From an uncultured Ignatzschineria sp. (lineage in GTDB: Bacteria > Pseudomonadota > Gammaproteobacteria > Cardiobacteriales > Wohlfahrtiimonadaceae): DNA of 64,000 nucleotides. Position 1 is the stretch's first letter. The number at the start of each line of letters is the position of its first letter. A model generated the notes under the pieces. That model ran no database searches. It worked only from the letters and a program-made list of their open reading frames with translations, and was not told the origin of the DNA. The DNA lies in contig CALZEE010000003.1 of NCBI GenBank assembly GCA_945639195.1, positions 124,001-188,000 on the forward strand. The letters run 5' to 3'. This document shows positions 1 to 9,728 of this stretch, piece after piece. The translations under genes were made by a program, and so were the position numbers.

Positions 1-894
1 TATCCCCACATAAGGGATTCCTAATAGTAATTGCGCCGCTAAAAAGAAGCTCATTGTCTTAGTAATGGTGTTTCTCCATGAGATCTCTTTACCCGATTTA
101 AAACTCACTAATCGAATTCTAAAGAGTCTTTTACCAATCGTTGCCCCAAAAAATCGTTCTTGAAGAATGAAGTAGAGTAAAAAGACCACACTGCCCCAGA
201 TCGATACCGTTTTAATAATCTCCGTGAAAACAGCTTCGAACTTGTCATCCATCATCACATCTTCAAGCGTTCCTTGCGTCTGCTCGACAAGCGTCAAATA
301 CTCATAGAAAGGGGCTAAATCAAGAAATCCTAAATTCCCTAAAAAGAGTACAAGTGCACCCGCAATAAAACTCATCAAAATATAATCAATGATAAACGCG
401 CCAAAACGCTTTCCTAAACTTGCCGGAACAAATCCCTGCATATCAGGATGAATCATCATCACTTTTAATTGCGAAAGCGTCTGCTGTAGATCTTCTAACG
501 TGATTTCTCGCGCCTTGCCTTCATTGTCAATCTTATCAAACGGCGACTCATCTCTATTTGAATCTGATTCACGCGCTGTTTCTGACGTAGATACATCGTC
601 AGAAGTTGCATCAATCTCCGGCGTTGCGGGTTGCTCTGGCGCGGCGATTGCCGTGATTTCTAACTTCAGCCCATGAACATCGAAGAAACGCGTTAATTCT
701 TTAATTTCACTCGTCGTTGCAGATTCTCGGAGCGTTACACCGTTGGCATTAAACCATGAAGCAATCTCCTCTGCAGGAACGCCATATGCCTTTGCAACGC
801 CAACAATAGCAGATTCTTTACTCGTATTGGGATGAAGCTCTCCCAAAAATCGTACCTGATATTTCTGTCCATTCTCTTCTCGATCTTGTCGCAT
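1..894 (-). CDS. RDD-family membrane protein, 3' end outside the window
   Basis: The reverse strand is open from an ATG at 894 to the window edge (298 codons, no stop seen). The N-terminal ~75 residues are soluble and resemble a small GYF/HTH-like module, followed by an acidic low-complexity linker. The C-terminal part has three hydrophobic segments and the RDD-type motif FGATIGKRLFRIRLV, which follows the second one. RDD proteins are small integral membrane proteins of mostly unknown transport role; no substrate can be read from this sequence. It lies downstream of ubiX on the same strand, with about 250 bases between. Family assignment is good, function unknown, and the C-terminus is missing only because the window starts here. 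Confidence 0.75.
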   Translation of the reverse strand, partial: MRQDREENGQKYQVRFLGELHPNTSKESAIVGVAKAYGVPAEEIASWFNANGVTLRESATTSEIKELTRFFDVHGLKLEITAIAAPEQPATPEIDATSDDVSTSETARESDSNRDESPFDKIDNEGKAREITLEDLQQTLSQLKVMMIHPDMQGFVPASLGKRFGAFIIDYILMSFIAGALVLFLGNLGFLDLAPFYEYLTLVEQTQGTLEDVMMDDKFEAVFTEIIKTVSIWGSVVFLLYFILQERFFGATIGKRLFRIRLVSFKSGKEISWRNTITKTMSFFLAAQLLLGIPYVGI

Positions 895-1145
895 ATTTTC
901 CTCTGTTCTTATCTATCAGGGCGAAGATCTCTATGAATTGCATTTTTCATGATCGCCATCTTGTGACGCATCCATATTGATCTATGCGCTGCCCTGCGCT
1001 GTTTTATTGTTTTACCTAACGTATTGACTACGTTTGTGTTCTGTTCTTGAAGATGTTGATTCCAATACTGCATCTAAAGCTGATGCTGATCCTAATACTG
1101 ATTCAGGCGCTATGGATCAAGGCTTATCTGCCCGCACCTTCATCA
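895..1145. other. intergenic spacer, no gene seen
   Basis: About 250 bases between the RDD gene and ubiX, both on the minus strand. A short plus-strand open frame here (from 1034) runs into ubiX antisense and has no convincing ribosome binding site. I see no strong hairpin terminator. Confidence 0.4.
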
Positions 1146-1817
1146 TTACTCATCCTTATCTTCACCCTTATTCTCTCCCCAGGGCGTTAATAAGGTATGC
1201 GGAATCTGAAGTTGATCTAAAATTCTTGCCACCATAAAGTCGATAATATCTTCTACCGTTTTAGGGCGATGATAAAAACCAGGATTTGCCGGCATAATGG
1301 TAACGCCCATCTGGCTGAGCTTAAGCATATTCTCTAAATGAATCTGATTAAAGGGCGCTTCTCGCACCACGAGCATTAAATGCTTTCGCTCTTTCATCAT
1401 CACATCTGCTGCACGCTCAATCAGATTATTCGATTGCCCTGTCGCCACGGCTGCAAGCATTCCCATAGAGCAAGGACAGATTACCATTGCATACGATGTA
1501 TTAGATCCTGATGCTAAAGGTGCCGTCCAATCTTTCTCACTATAGAGATGAATCAGCGCCTCATCTGTGACGTTAAATCGTGCCATTAAGCGCTTTTTCT
1601 GCTCATGATGACTTCCGCCAAGATTGATATCCATCTCTAACGTTAAAACCATCAGCGCTGCATTGGTGAGTAATATATTCACCGGATACCCACTCTGAAG
1701 TAGCACTTCAATTAAACGCAGTCCATATTGCGCACCGGAAGCCCCTGATAACGCAACCGTAATACGATCTCGTTCTTGGTAAGGCTTTTGTGGCGCGGCA
1801 TATAATTGATTATTCAT
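1146..1817 (-). CDS. ubiX: flavin prenyltransferase UbiX
   Basis: UbiX/Pad1 attaches a dimethylallyl group to FMN, making the prenylated FMN cofactor used by UbiD-type decarboxylases in ubiquinone synthesis. The N-terminal ITVALSGASGAQYGLRL is the conserved nucleotide-binding start of the family, and the conserved VICPCSMGMLAAVATG and LVVREAPFNQIHLENM blocks are present. Length (223 aa) is slightly above the usual ~190-210. I chose the ATG at 1817 over an upstream in-frame one because AAGGA lies eight bases upstream. No ubiD is in the window. Soluble, homododecameric in known members. Confidence 0.93.
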   Translation of the reverse strand: MNNQLYAAPQKPYQERDRITVALSGASGAQYGLRLIEVLLQSGYPVNILLTNAALMVLTLEMDINLGGSHHEQKKRLMARFNVTDEALIHLYSEKDWTAPLASGSNTSYAMVICPCSMGMLAAVATGQSNNLIERAADVMMKERKHLMLVVREAPFNQIHLENMLKLSQMGVTIMPANPGFYHRPKTVEDIIDFMVARILDQLQIPHTLLTPWGENKGEDKDE

Positions 1818-2108
1818 CAGGATTCCTTGTGATCGTTTATAAAAGATCACGCATATACAGTATTGATTATTGTCATCGAAAGCCGTTTATCAGATCTCTT
1901 TTCGCTAGAAATGCGATACATCATGACGCTCTGTTAAACCTTTTCGTTGCCCTCTTATACCATAAACTGGCGATATCGCTGTTTATGAAAAAGCGCTCCA
2001 TGAAGCTCAATTCATAGAACGCTCTGTTATAAAAGGCATTATAGCCCCTAAAAAAATAGGGATTATCTTCGTGAAGACCTAAGCGCCTTACATCAAATAT
2101 TATCGAGT

Positions 2109-3005
2109 TTAGGCATCAAGCTTCTGCTGCTCTTCTGGCGTGCAGAGATTAAAGTCGATATCACTTTCGCTAAAGAGGTAACGCTTACCGCAGAATTCGC
2201 AATCCACATAAACTGTCCCTTCTTGCTCAGCCAATACTTCACGCAGTTCTGCTTCACCTAAATGATAGAGCATATTGCCAGAGCGCTCTCTTGAGCAGTT
2301 ACACTCAAAATGATAATCCTCAGGCTCAAAGATTCTCACCGCTAAATCTTCATCGGTATCGTATAAACGATAAAGAAGATCTTCTGTTGAGAGCGTTAAG
2401 AGTTCTTCATCTGTCGCGGTTTCAGCTAAAATAACGGCTCTTGTGAAGAGATCTTCATCATGAATTTCTCCCGGCAAGCGCTGAATCATTAATCCCGCAG
2501 CTGCCTCACTTGAGGTTGCGAGGAAAAGTCTTGTTGTTAGCTGCTCTGATGTTTCAAAGTAGTATTCAATCACTTTTGCAATTGACTCTTCACCTAATGA
2601 GATCACGCCTTGATACGGTTGCTTGAAGTGCTCTGCATCAATGGTAATCACCACATGGCCTTCACCACATAACTCTTTTAAAGTCTCTAATCCTGTCACA
2701 TCGCCATCAATCTTCGCCGTTGCACGAAGCCCATGAAGATGATTGAGCTGTACCACGAGTAAGCTAACAGGACCATTCCCTTGAATCTGAACGGTTAAAC
2801 GGCCTTCAATCTTAATCGTTGCGCCTAAAAGTGCGGTTGTGGCGATCAATTCACCTAACAATTTTTCAACATTTTTAGGATAGTTACGGCGAACTAAATG
2901 CTCGCGCCAAGTATGTTCTAATAAAACACGTTCCCCACGAATAGGCAGTTTATCAAAGATAAAGCGATCTAAATGGTCACAAGTTTTGTCTTTACTATTA
3001 ATCAT
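2109..3005 (-). CDS. hslO: 33-kDa redox-regulated chaperone Hsp33
   Basis: Hsp33 is a cytosolic holdase chaperone switched on by oxidation. The C-terminal zinc switch is intact: CxC at residues 235-237 (FECNCSRERSG) and CxxC at 269-272 (CEFCGKRY). Length is 298 aa, normal for the family. The start at 3005 overlaps the stop of the upstream TerC/CorC gene by eight bases, and GAGGA sits just upstream, so the two are probably translationally coupled. Longer in-frame starts upstream lack a binding site. Confidence 0.95.
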   Translation of the reverse strand: MINSKDKTCDHLDRFIFDKLPIRGERVLLEHTWREHLVRRNYPKNVEKLLGELIATTALLGATIKIEGRLTVQIQGNGPVSLLVVQLNHLHGLRATAKIDGDVTGLETLKELCGEGHVVITIDAEHFKQPYQGVISLGEESIAKVIEYYFETSEQLTTRLFLATSSEAAAGLMIQRLPGEIHDEDLFTRAVILAETATDEELLTLSTEDLLYRLYDTDEDLAVRIFEPEDYHFECNCSRERSGNMLYHLGEAELREVLAEQEGTVYVDCEFCGKRYLFSESDIDFNLCTPEEQQKLDA

Positions 3006-4584
3006 GATGTTCCTCATTATTATCTGTTGTCTCTTCAAGTCTTTTGACGTTCACCATGAGAATACGTTTATCATCCACGTTCATCACAGAGAAACGGAAG
3101 CCCTCGATATCTAAGGAGTCACCCTTTTCAGGTAATCTGTCAAACAGATCCACCATGAGTCCACCTAGCGAACTATAATCGCCATCTTCATCTACAAGAC
3201 CGCGCGTATTAAGTGTCTGCTCTACGAGGAGAAGGTCGCAACCCGCATCGATATTCCACTCATCTTCTGAAATTTTCTCTACAGAGAGCCCTTCATCTTC
3301 ATCCGGGAATTCGCCGGCAATTGCCTCAAAGACATCTAGTAATGTGATGACGCCTTGAACGCCGCCAAAGTCATCAATCACGACAACTAAGTGCGCTTTA
3401 CTATCACGGAAGGTTTCCATCATCTTCAAGACGCTCGTTGAACGATGCGAGAAGATAATCGGCTTAATGCTCTGTTCTTGCACTTCGCCATATTCGATCA
3501 GATCCATGACAATATCTTTTGATCTTGCAACCCCTTTAACGTTATCGAGTGTGCCATCACATATCGGAAACTGATTATGGGGATTCTCATCCATACTTTC
3601 AAGGAGCTTCTCTTTTGAATCTTGCACGTTGATCCATGAGATCTCATTTCTCGGCGTCATAATAGAGCGAATAGTCCGCTCACCTAGCGTTAAGACGCCG
3701 CTCACCATGTTGCGCTCTTCCTCACCAAAGAGCACCGGTGCTTCTTCTGTCTTCTCTTCGCTATCCTCTTCATCGAGCTCTTCTTCGAGCCCTGTGCCTA
3801 GCATTCTTAGCACCATATTGGTGGTTCTTTCTCGGCGTGAATATTGGTTATAGACATTCTCTTGTTTGCGATGAATCCATTGATTCATAATCTCGATAAA
3901 GATCGAGAAGCCAATTGCTGCGTAGATGTAGCCTTTTGGAATCGCAAAGCCAAAACCTTCAACAACGAGCGTTAAACCGATCATCAAGAGGAAGCTTAAG
4001 CAAAGAACAACGATGGTTGGATGACGATGTACAAAGACCGTAAGCGCTTTCGCCGCGAAGATCATCATCCCCATGGAGATTGTTACCGCAAGCACCATGA
4101 TCCAAAGATGATCCGCGATACTGGTTGCCGTAATCACCGCATCAAAAGAGAATACCGCATCCAAGACAATGATCTGTGCCACGATTGGCCAGAATTTTGC
4201 ATAGCTTTTTGACTTATTATTAAAGTCGATCTCACCCTCAATTCGCTCATGAAGTTCTCTTGTGGCTTTTTGAATCAAGAAAAATCCACCAAGAATCATT
4301 ATAATGTCTCTAAACGAGAAAGGATGATGAAGGAAAGGATCTATGAAAAGTGGCTCGGTTAAGGTGATGAGCCATGTCATAATCGTCAAGAGGCCGATAC
4401 GCATGATAAGCGCTAAAGATAGCCCAACGACCCGCGCCTTATTGCGCTGTTTCGGTGGCAATTTATTCGCAAGAATCGCGATAAAAATGAGGTTATCGAT
4501 GCCTAAAATGACTTCGAGCAGTAAAAGTATCGCCAATGATACCCAAACCGAGGGATCCATTAAGGACCCTAAAAATACTTCCAT
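2998..4584 (-). CDS. TerC-family membrane protein fused to CBS pair and CorC/HlyC domain (YoaE/YegH type)
   Basis: A 528-residue three-part protein. Residues 1-230 form a TerC-type membrane domain with several helices and the conserved acidic motifs LGIDNLIF and LDAVFSFDAVIT. Residues ~290-415 form a CBS pair (IMTPRNEISW, HLVVVIDDFGGVQGVITLLDVFEAI). The last ~80 residues are a CorC/HlyC transporter-associated domain. This is the layout of E. coli YoaE and YegH (about 520 aa). These proteins are linked to metal efflux or metalation at the membrane; the substrate is not shown here. It overlaps hslO by eight bases and is divergent from mutS. Confidence 0.88.
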   Translation of the reverse strand: MEVFLGSLMDPSVWVSLAILLLLEVILGIDNLIFIAILANKLPPKQRNKARVVGLSLALIMRIGLLTIMTWLITLTEPLFIDPFLHHPFSFRDIIMILGGFFLIQKATRELHERIEGEIDFNNKSKSYAKFWPIVAQIIVLDAVFSFDAVITATSIADHLWIMVLAVTISMGMMIFAAKALTVFVHRHPTIVVLCLSFLLMIGLTLVVEGFGFAIPKGYIYAAIGFSIFIEIMNQWIHRKQENVYNQYSRRERTTNMVLRMLGTGLEEELDEEDSEEKTEEAPVLFGEEERNMVSGVLTLGERTIRSIMTPRNEISWINVQDSKEKLLESMDENPHNQFPICDGTLDNVKGVARSKDIVMDLIEYGEVQEQSIKPIIFSHRSTSVLKMMETFRDSKAHLVVVIDDFGGVQGVITLLDVFEAIAGEFPDEDEGLSVEKISEDEWNIDAGCDLLLVEQTLNTRGLVDEDGDYSSLGGLMVDLFDRLPEKGDSLDIEGFRFSVMNVDDKRILMVNVKRLEETTDNNEEHHD

Positions 4585-4683
4585 GATTCTCCTTCTAAGA
4601 ATGTATGGTATTTAGTAAAAATAAATGCACTCTATTTTACACCATTTTGTAATAAAATTAATAGTTAAAGAAGCTAAGACCCC
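4585..4683. promoter_or_regulatory. divergent promoter region mutS / TerC-CorC
   Basis: A 99-base AT-rich gap between two divergent genes must carry both promoters. I do not see a clear consensus -35/-10 pair. The mutS start at 4684 has only a weak ribosome binding site (GAAGCTAAGACCCC), which may keep expression low. Confidence 0.4.
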
Positions 4684-7308
4684 ATGACTGAAAGAAAAAA
4701 AGACGCATCTGAACATACGCCCATGATGAAACAGTATTGGGAGATCAAAGAAAAATATCCCAATATGCTCCTCTTTTACCGCCTTGGGGATTTTTACGAA
4801 CTCTTTTATGACGATGCCAAAAAAGCCTCTCGCTTACTCGATATCACGCTCACTCAGCGAGGAAACTCTGCAGGAGCGCCAATTCCGATGGCCGGCATTC
4901 CGCATCACTCATCAGAAGGTTACCTCGCACGATTATTGAAACAAGGGGAATCCGTTGCAATCTGCGAGCAAGTCGGTGAAGTGACGGGAAAAGGACCTGT
5001 AGAACGCGACGTTGTACGGATCTTAACGCCGGGAACGCTCACTGACGATTACCTGCTCGATGCCAAAAATGAGAGCATCACCGCGGCACTCTTTAAAGTT
5101 GAAGAGAAATGGCTCATCGCATGGATTAACTTAGCAGCCGCAAGCTTCTCTTTAATGCCAGCACTCACAGAAGAGGCAATGACCGCGGAGATTCTGCGCA
5201 TTAAGCCCTCTGAGATTGTGCATAGTGAAAATCAACCCATGCCGGTCAAAATCCGCCATCTTTGTCACTTTACGCCCTTCCCTGAGTGGCATTTTGATCA
5301 AGCACGTAACTATACGCTTCTCTGTGAACACTTTAAAACACAAAGCCTACAAGGCTTCTCGTTAGAACAAGATCACTTAGGGATTCATGTTGCCGGCGCT
5401 TTACTCACTTATGTGAAAGAGACGCAGAAAGATCCGCTCAGTTATATTAATCACATTACGCTCGAATCCCTTGATGATGCGGTAATTTTAGATATGACCA
5501 CGCGCCGCAATCTCGAGATTGAACGTACGCTCTACGGCGAAACCGCTAATACCGTACGTGATCTTTTAGATGAATGCCAAACGCCGATGGGCTCGCGCCT
5601 GCTTTCAAGATGGCTCAATCGCCCGCTTCGAGATCATCAGATTCTCAATGAGCGCTTGGATCTCATTGAATCGCTCGAAACCAAACATCAAAAAATTCTC
5701 GATGCCCTGCAAAACATTGGTGATCTTGAACGCTTAGTCACGCGCATCGTTCTTAAAACTGCACGCCCACGAGATTTAACTCAGCTTCGTAAGATTTTAC
5801 AAAATACGCCGCAAATTGCCGGAGAGATTCATCAAAACGATGCACTCATGAAGATCAACCCGCTCTGGCTAGAATGGCTCAAACCCCAAGAAGCGCTACA
5901 AACCCTGCTTGAAACTGCCATTGTGGATGAGCCGCCGTTACTGATTCGAGATGGCGGTGTGATTAAAACCGGCTATGACGCAAATCTTGATGAGTTGATT
6001 GAGCTCAGTACTAAAGGGGATCAGTTCCTCTTGAATCTCGAAACAACAGAGCGTGAACGCCTCAAAATCCCAACGCTCAAAGTCGGCTATAATCGCGTGC
6101 ATGGCTACTATATTGAGGTTTCAAAACTCCATTCAGATAAAGTCCCCACAGAATATGTGCGCCGCCAAACGCTCAAAGATGTAGAGCGCTATATTTATCC
6201 GGCATTAAAAGAGTTTGAGAACAAAATCCTCTCTGCCAAAGAGCGCTCGCTTGCGCTTGAAAAAGCATTGTGGGATGAACTCCTTGAAAAGATCGAACCG
6301 CATCAAACAGATCTGCGTCTATTAAGTGAATCTCTGGCGAATATCGATATCTTTATTACGCTCGGCAGACTCAAAAAACGTTACGATTGGTGTCGCCCCG
6401 CATTTAGTAAAAAGATTGGGATCGAGATTATCAAAGGTCGCCATCCGATTGTAGAACGTACACTTAAGCGCCCCTTTATTCCCAATGATCTTGAAATTGG
6501 CCCCGCGCGCAATATGCTGATCGTAACCGGTCCTAACATGGGCGGTAAATCTACTTACATGCGTCAAACCGCACTGATCGCACTACTTGCGCATATCGGC
6601 TCTTTTGTGCCGGCAGAACGCGCCACAATCGGCCCAATCGATAGAATCTTTACGAGAATTGGGGCGCAAGATGACCTTAATTCTGAGCAATCGACCTTCA
6701 TGGTCGAGATGACAGAAACCGCCACCATTCTTAACTACGCAACAGATCAGAGCTTAGTATTAATGGATGAAGTGGGCCGCGGAACCTCCACGCTTGATGG
6801 CTTATCACTCGCTTGGAGCGCCGCTGTTTATCTCACAGAAAAAGCCAAAGCCATGACGATCTTTGCCACACATTACTTTGAGATGACAGAGCTGGAAGAG
6901 CTCTATCCTACTGTCAAAAACCTGCATCTAGACGCGGTAGAATATAAAGATGAAATTATCTTTATGCATGAAGTAAAACCCGGCGCCGCATCCAAGAGCT
7001 ACGGCTTGCAAGTCGCGGCATTAGCGGGCGTACCAAAGTCTGTTATTCAATCTGCCAAAGAGAAGCTGCAAGAACTAGAGCAGAGTTTCTTAGCGGCATC
7101 GGTCAACAAACAAGCAGAAATGCCGGTCATTGAACCGGTTAAAAGCAAGGCTAAAGTAAAGGCTCCCACGCCGCAAGAAGAGCTCCCCTTCTTTATGGAG
7201 GCTCAACCTTCTGAGATTGAGGAAGCCATTAAAGCGGTTGATGCGAATGATCTTACCCCAAGAATGGCACTCGACTTGATCTATGCATGGCAAAAGAAGC
7301 TACGCTAA
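4684..7308 (+). CDS. mutS: DNA mismatch repair protein MutS
   Basis: MutS recognises mismatches and recruits MutL. The N-terminal mismatch-binding domain has the Phe-x-Glu region ([16 protein letters not shown], residues ~33-48). The connector, lever and clamp domains follow, then the ATPase with Walker [14 protein letters not shown] (residues ~616-628), Walker [13 protein letters not shown] and the [10 protein letters not shown] signature. The C-terminal dimerisation tail ends at 874 aa, against 853 in E. coli. It is a single gene, followed by a terminator built from two CCGGCA-motif copies. Confidence 0.97.
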   Translation: MTERKKDASEHTPMMKQYWEIKEKYPNMLLFYRLGDFYELFYDDAKKASRLLDITLTQRGNSAGAPIPMAGIPHHSSEGYLARLLKQGESVAICEQVGEVTGKGPVERDVVRILTPGTLTDDYLLDAKNESITAALFKVEEKWLIAWINLAAASFSLMPALTEEAMTAEILRIKPSEIVHSENQPMPVKIRHLCHFTPFPEWHFDQARNYTLLCEHFKTQSLQGFSLEQDHLGIHVAGALLTYVKETQKDPLSYINHITLESLDDAVILDMTTRRNLEIERTLYGETANTVRDLLDECQTPMGSRLLSRWLNRPLRDHQILNERLDLIESLETKHQKILDALQNIGDLERLVTRIVLKTARPRDLTQLRKILQNTPQIAGEIHQNDALMKINPLWLEWLKPQEALQTLLETAIVDEPPLLIRDGGVIKTGYDANLDELIELSTKGDQFLLNLETTERERLKIPTLKVGYNRVHGYYIEVSKLHSDKVPTEYVRRQTLKDVERYIYPALKEFENKILSAKERSLALEKALWDELLEKIEPHQTDLRLLSESLANIDIFITLGRLKKRYDWCRPAFSKKIGIEIIKGRHPIVERTLKRPFIPNDLEIGPARNMLIVTGPNMGGKSTYMRQTALIALLAHIGSFVPAERATIGPIDRIFTRIGAQDDLNSEQSTFMVEMTETATILNYATDQSLVLMDEVGRGTSTLDGLSLAWSAAVYLTEKAKAMTIFATHYFEMTELEELYPTVKNLHLDAVEYKDEIIFMHEVKPGAASKSYGLQVAALAGVPKSVIQSAKEKLQELEQSFLAASVNKQAEMPVIEPVKSKAKVKAPTPQEELPFFMEAQPSEIEEAIKAVDANDLTPRMALDLIYAWQKKLR

Positions 7309-7356
7309 CGACTTTAACGCTGAGCCTCACGCTTCAGCTTCAAGTTTCAGGCAATA

Positions 7357-7420
7357 CAAATGCCGGCAAATATTCAATCTTTACAAATTAATCTTTATTA
7401 AGAATATTGCCGGCATTTTG
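7357..7420 (+). terminator. mutS terminator formed by an inverted pair of the TGCCGGCA motif
   Basis: TGCCGGCA at 7361-7368 and again at 7408-7415, with AAA/TATT and AATAT/TTTT flanks that pair over about 16 positions with one bulge. The loop is about 24 bases and the right arm runs into TTTTG. It lies directly between mutS and the next gene. The arms match the motif repeated across the whole window. Confidence 0.65.
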
Positions 7421-7531
7421 TAATAAGTGCGATTCAATAGCCTCATTACAACAAGTCCCTCTCTTGAATTAACACCCGCTTGCCATCATGCTATTAACGT
7501 CAGATTAGAAAAAACAATAAAAGGGAATGCT

Positions 7532-8314
7532 ATGACGCAGTTACTCAACTACAAAATCACCACGCCAGAGATCGAAAAACACGCCGTACCTATTCTCTTG
7601 ATGCACGGTCTCTTTGGCGACATGAATAATCTTGGCATGATCGCCCGTGGTTTAGAGGAATATACAACGATTCAAATTGATGCTCGGAATCATGGGGATT
7701 CCTTCCATAGTGACATTATGAATTATGAAGCGATGGCACAAGATATCCAAAATCTTCTCGCGCATCTAGAGATCGAAAAAGTGATTTTAATCGGGCACTC
7801 AATGGGCGGAAAAGCGGTAATGACCGTCACTAAACTCATTCCTGATAAGATCGATAAACTCATCATCATCGATGTTGCCCCTGTCGCCTATGAAGAGCGC
7901 CGACATGATGAAATTTTGGCAGCGCTCAAAGCAGTCGATGCAAGCGAGATCACCAATCGCCGAGAAGCCACAGAGCTCATGCGTGAATATATTACGGAGG
8001 GCGATTTTGTGATTCAATTCCTCCTAAAATCTTTCCGTGATGGCAAATTCCGCTTTAATATTCCGGTACTAGATACGGAATATGAGGCTGTCTCTGGCTG
8101 GGAAAAAGTCCCCGCATGGCCCGGCAAGATCCTCTTTATCATCGGCGGAGATTCCCCTTATGTACAAAGAGCGTACCAAACCGAAGTCCAAGCGCAATTC
8201 CCTAATGCCAGCGCAGTGGTTATTGCCGGCGCGGGTCACTGGGTTCATGCTCAAAAGACGGATCTCGTATTAAAAGCGATTCATAATTTTTTAGATAAGA
8301 ATCCCAGCGAATAA
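7532..8314 (+). CDS. alpha/beta-hydrolase, YbfF-type esterase
   Basis: 260 residues of alpha/beta-hydrolase fold. The nucleophile elbow is GHSMGG (residues ~89-94), the oxyanion HG motif is LLMHGLFGDMNN near the N-terminus, and the C-terminal catalytic His is in GAGHWVHAQ. This closely follows E. coli YbfF (254 aa), an acyl-CoA/short-ester thioesterase; the substrate here is inferred only. I chose the ATG at 7532, preceded by AAAAGGGAA, instead of the longer open frame from 7427. Cytosolic, no signal peptide. A bidirectional terminator separates it from the convergent SDR gene. Confidence 0.85.
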   Translation: MTQLLNYKITTPEIEKHAVPILLMHGLFGDMNNLGMIARGLEEYTTIQIDARNHGDSFHSDIMNYEAMAQDIQNLLAHLEIEKVILIGHSMGGKAVMTVTKLIPDKIDKLIIIDVAPVAYEERRHDEILAALKAVDASEITNRREATELMREYITEGDFVIQFLLKSFRDGKFRFNIPVLDTEYEAVSGWEKVPAWPGKILFIIGGDSPYVQRAYQTEVQAQFPNASAVVIAGAGHWVHAQKTDLVLKAIHNFLDKNPSE

Positions 8315-8340
8315 ACCCTAATAATAGAACGTATACAATA

Positions 8341-8379
8341 AAAAAAGAGCGGCGATCAACAGATCAGCCGCTCTTTTTT
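8341..8379 (+). terminator. bidirectional terminator between esterase and SDR genes
   Basis: Perfect inverted repeat AAAAAAGAGCGGC ... GCCGCTCTTTTTT with a 13-base loop. A-run and T-run on the two sides allow it to stop transcription from both convergent genes. Confidence 0.9.
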
Positions 8380-8392
8380 ATCGTACAAAATA

Positions 8393-9112
8393 CTAGACAT
8401 TATCGTCCATCATCGCCGGCATTGTGATCTCTTTCACACAAGTTGCCGGCGATGTTCCGGCAATAAATGCAATGGCAGATAACACGTCCCGCATGGGGAT
8501 TAGCGTACTGTTCGTCTCGCTAAGCACGGTTTCAACAGGCACATCGATGCCATATTCTGTCGCTAAATAACCAAGATTTAACACCGAAACCCCAATCTGA
8601 TCCTCTCGGACGATTTCTCGCAAGGATTCCGCAATCCCTCTTAAGGCAAACTTTGATGCCGAGAAGACTAATTCTTTGCCCTTATGATTCGGCAAGCCCC
8701 AAGTGGAACCGATCAAAATAACCTTGGCGTTAGGCGAACGTCTTAAATTGGGGAGCAATGCTTGAATACCGATAATCGCTGCGGTGATATTTGTGGTCAC
8801 CATATTCGTGATCTCTGCCGCGGATACTTTTTCAAAATCATAATCCTCACTAAAAGCCTCCTGCTCCCAGATCCCGACGTTATAAATCAAGAGATCTAAT
8901 GGAGCATCTTTTAGGGCGCTTACTACGGCTTCTTTCGCCTGTTCCGGCATTGAGAGATCAGCCTGAATCCAATGGCAATCATGCGCCGTAAGATTCATCG
9001 CGGGCGCACTTCTAGAGACGCCAAAGACCGTGTCTTCCGCTTTGGGAATCTGCGTAAAAATCGCCGCACCAAGCCCCCGACTCACCCCATAAACTAAAAT
9101 ATTACGCCCCAT
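8393..9112 (-). CDS. short-chain dehydrogenase/reductase family protein, catalytic Tyr replaced by Phe
   Basis: A 239-residue single-domain Rossmann protein. The N-terminal NAD(P)-binding motif is YGVSRGLGAAIF, the structural motif is YNVGIW (in place of NNAG), and the Ser of the active site lies in VILIGSTWG. The usual YxxxK active site reads F-S-A-S-K (codon TTC), so the catalytic tyrosine appears lost. It may be a degenerate or non-canonical SDR. The substrate is not predictable. Monocistronic, convergent with the esterase and divergent from the tRNA-Leu. Confidence 0.8.
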   Translation of the reverse strand: MGRNILVYGVSRGLGAAIFTQIPKAEDTVFGVSRSAPAMNLTAHDCHWIQADLSMPEQAKEAVVSALKDAPLDLLIYNVGIWEQEAFSEDYDFEKVSAAEITNMVTTNITAAIIGIQALLPNLRRSPNAKVILIGSTWGLPNHKGKELVFSASKFALRGIAESLREIVREDQIGVSVLNLGYLATEYGIDVPVETVLSETNSTLIPMRDVLSAIAFIAGTSPATCVKEITMPAMMDDNV

Positions 9113-9233
9113 TCTGACTTCCCTTATTTATGTATGTCACAATTATTGAATGCTATTAATCTACTATAAAGCGCGATTCATCTTTCATTTCATTATCATT
9201 CTCACGATAAATGGCCGGCATTCTAAATTTTCA

Positions 9234-9263
9234 TTGACAAAACCCTTCAGAAAAAACTACAAT
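9234..9263 (+). promoter_or_regulatory. sigma70 promoter of tRNA-Leu(CAA)
   Basis: TTGACA at 9234-9239, an 18-base spacer and TACAAT at 9258-9263, ending 17 bases before the mature tRNA 5' end. Confidence 0.75.
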
Positions 9264-9280
9264 AACGCCTTAGTTGTTAA

Positions 9281-9364
9281 GCCGATGTGGTGGAATGGTA
9301 GACACGAAGGATTCAAAATCCTTTGCTTCGCGGCGTGAGAGTTCGAGTCTCTCCTTCGGTACCA
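9281..9364 (+). tRNA. tRNA-Leu (anticodon CAA)
   Basis: An 84-base class II tRNA with encoded CCA. The anticodon stem AAGGA/TCCTT encloses loop TTCAAAA, giving anticodon CAA. The variable arm is TTCGCGGCG and the T arm GAGAG/CTCTC. The acceptor stem GCCGATG pairs with CTTCGGT except for a T-T mismatch at the sixth pair (and a G-T first pair). A near-copy of the last 16 bases at 11026-11041 carries the base that would repair the mismatch (see findings). Confidence 0.95.
9349..9364 (+). other. candidate attL (tRNA-Leu 3' end)
   Basis: CTCTCCTTCGGTACCA, the last 16 bases of the tRNA gene. It matches 11026-11041 at 15 of 16 positions. tRNA 3' ends are standard integration targets for phages and islands. 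Confidence 0.5.
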
Positions 9365-9371
9365 CGGATAT

Positions 9372-9398
9372 AAAAACCCAGTCTTTGACTGGGTTTTT
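9372..9398 (+). terminator. terminator just downstream of tRNA-Leu(CAA)
   Basis: AAAAACCCAGTC TTT GACTGGGTTTTT, a perfect hairpin with T-run eight bases after the CCA end. Confidence 0.9.
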
Positions 9399-9728
9399 GC
9401 ATATTTAGGTATAACGAAAAATAAGTATAGAAAGAATCTAGAGGCTTACGGATTGAGTAAATTTATTGAACGAGGCATTAATATTTTATTCTAAGTGAAT
9501 TTTCATTCTTTATTCTAATCCACTTCTAATAATATTCTGAACGAATACCTCTATAATTGTGTCCAAAATTTCGATGGCTTATCAGATTCCTGGTCCTGCC
9601 ACATTAAGAAGGTTAAGATTAGTTTTCCAACTTTTGGGATCTACAACATCGGTGGTTTATCACTATTGTAATAATAGTGTCATATACAATTTTTATAATT
9701 CACCCTTGACCACTGAAAGGGATTATAA
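9399..9728. other. AT-rich gap upstream of the phosphoesterase
   Basis: 330 bases without a convincing gene. It holds a short perfect hairpin without T-run (CACTATT/AATAGTG, 9661-9679), which could be an operator, and a TATAAT at 9694-9699. A block around 9602-9627 (CATTAAGAAGGTTAAG...) recurs in degenerate form at 10781-10806 downstream of the gene. Confidence 0.4.

Noticed and set aside
1034..1237. Small plus-strand gene before ubiX
   Set aside because: No binding site, and it overlaps ubiX antisense at its 3' half.
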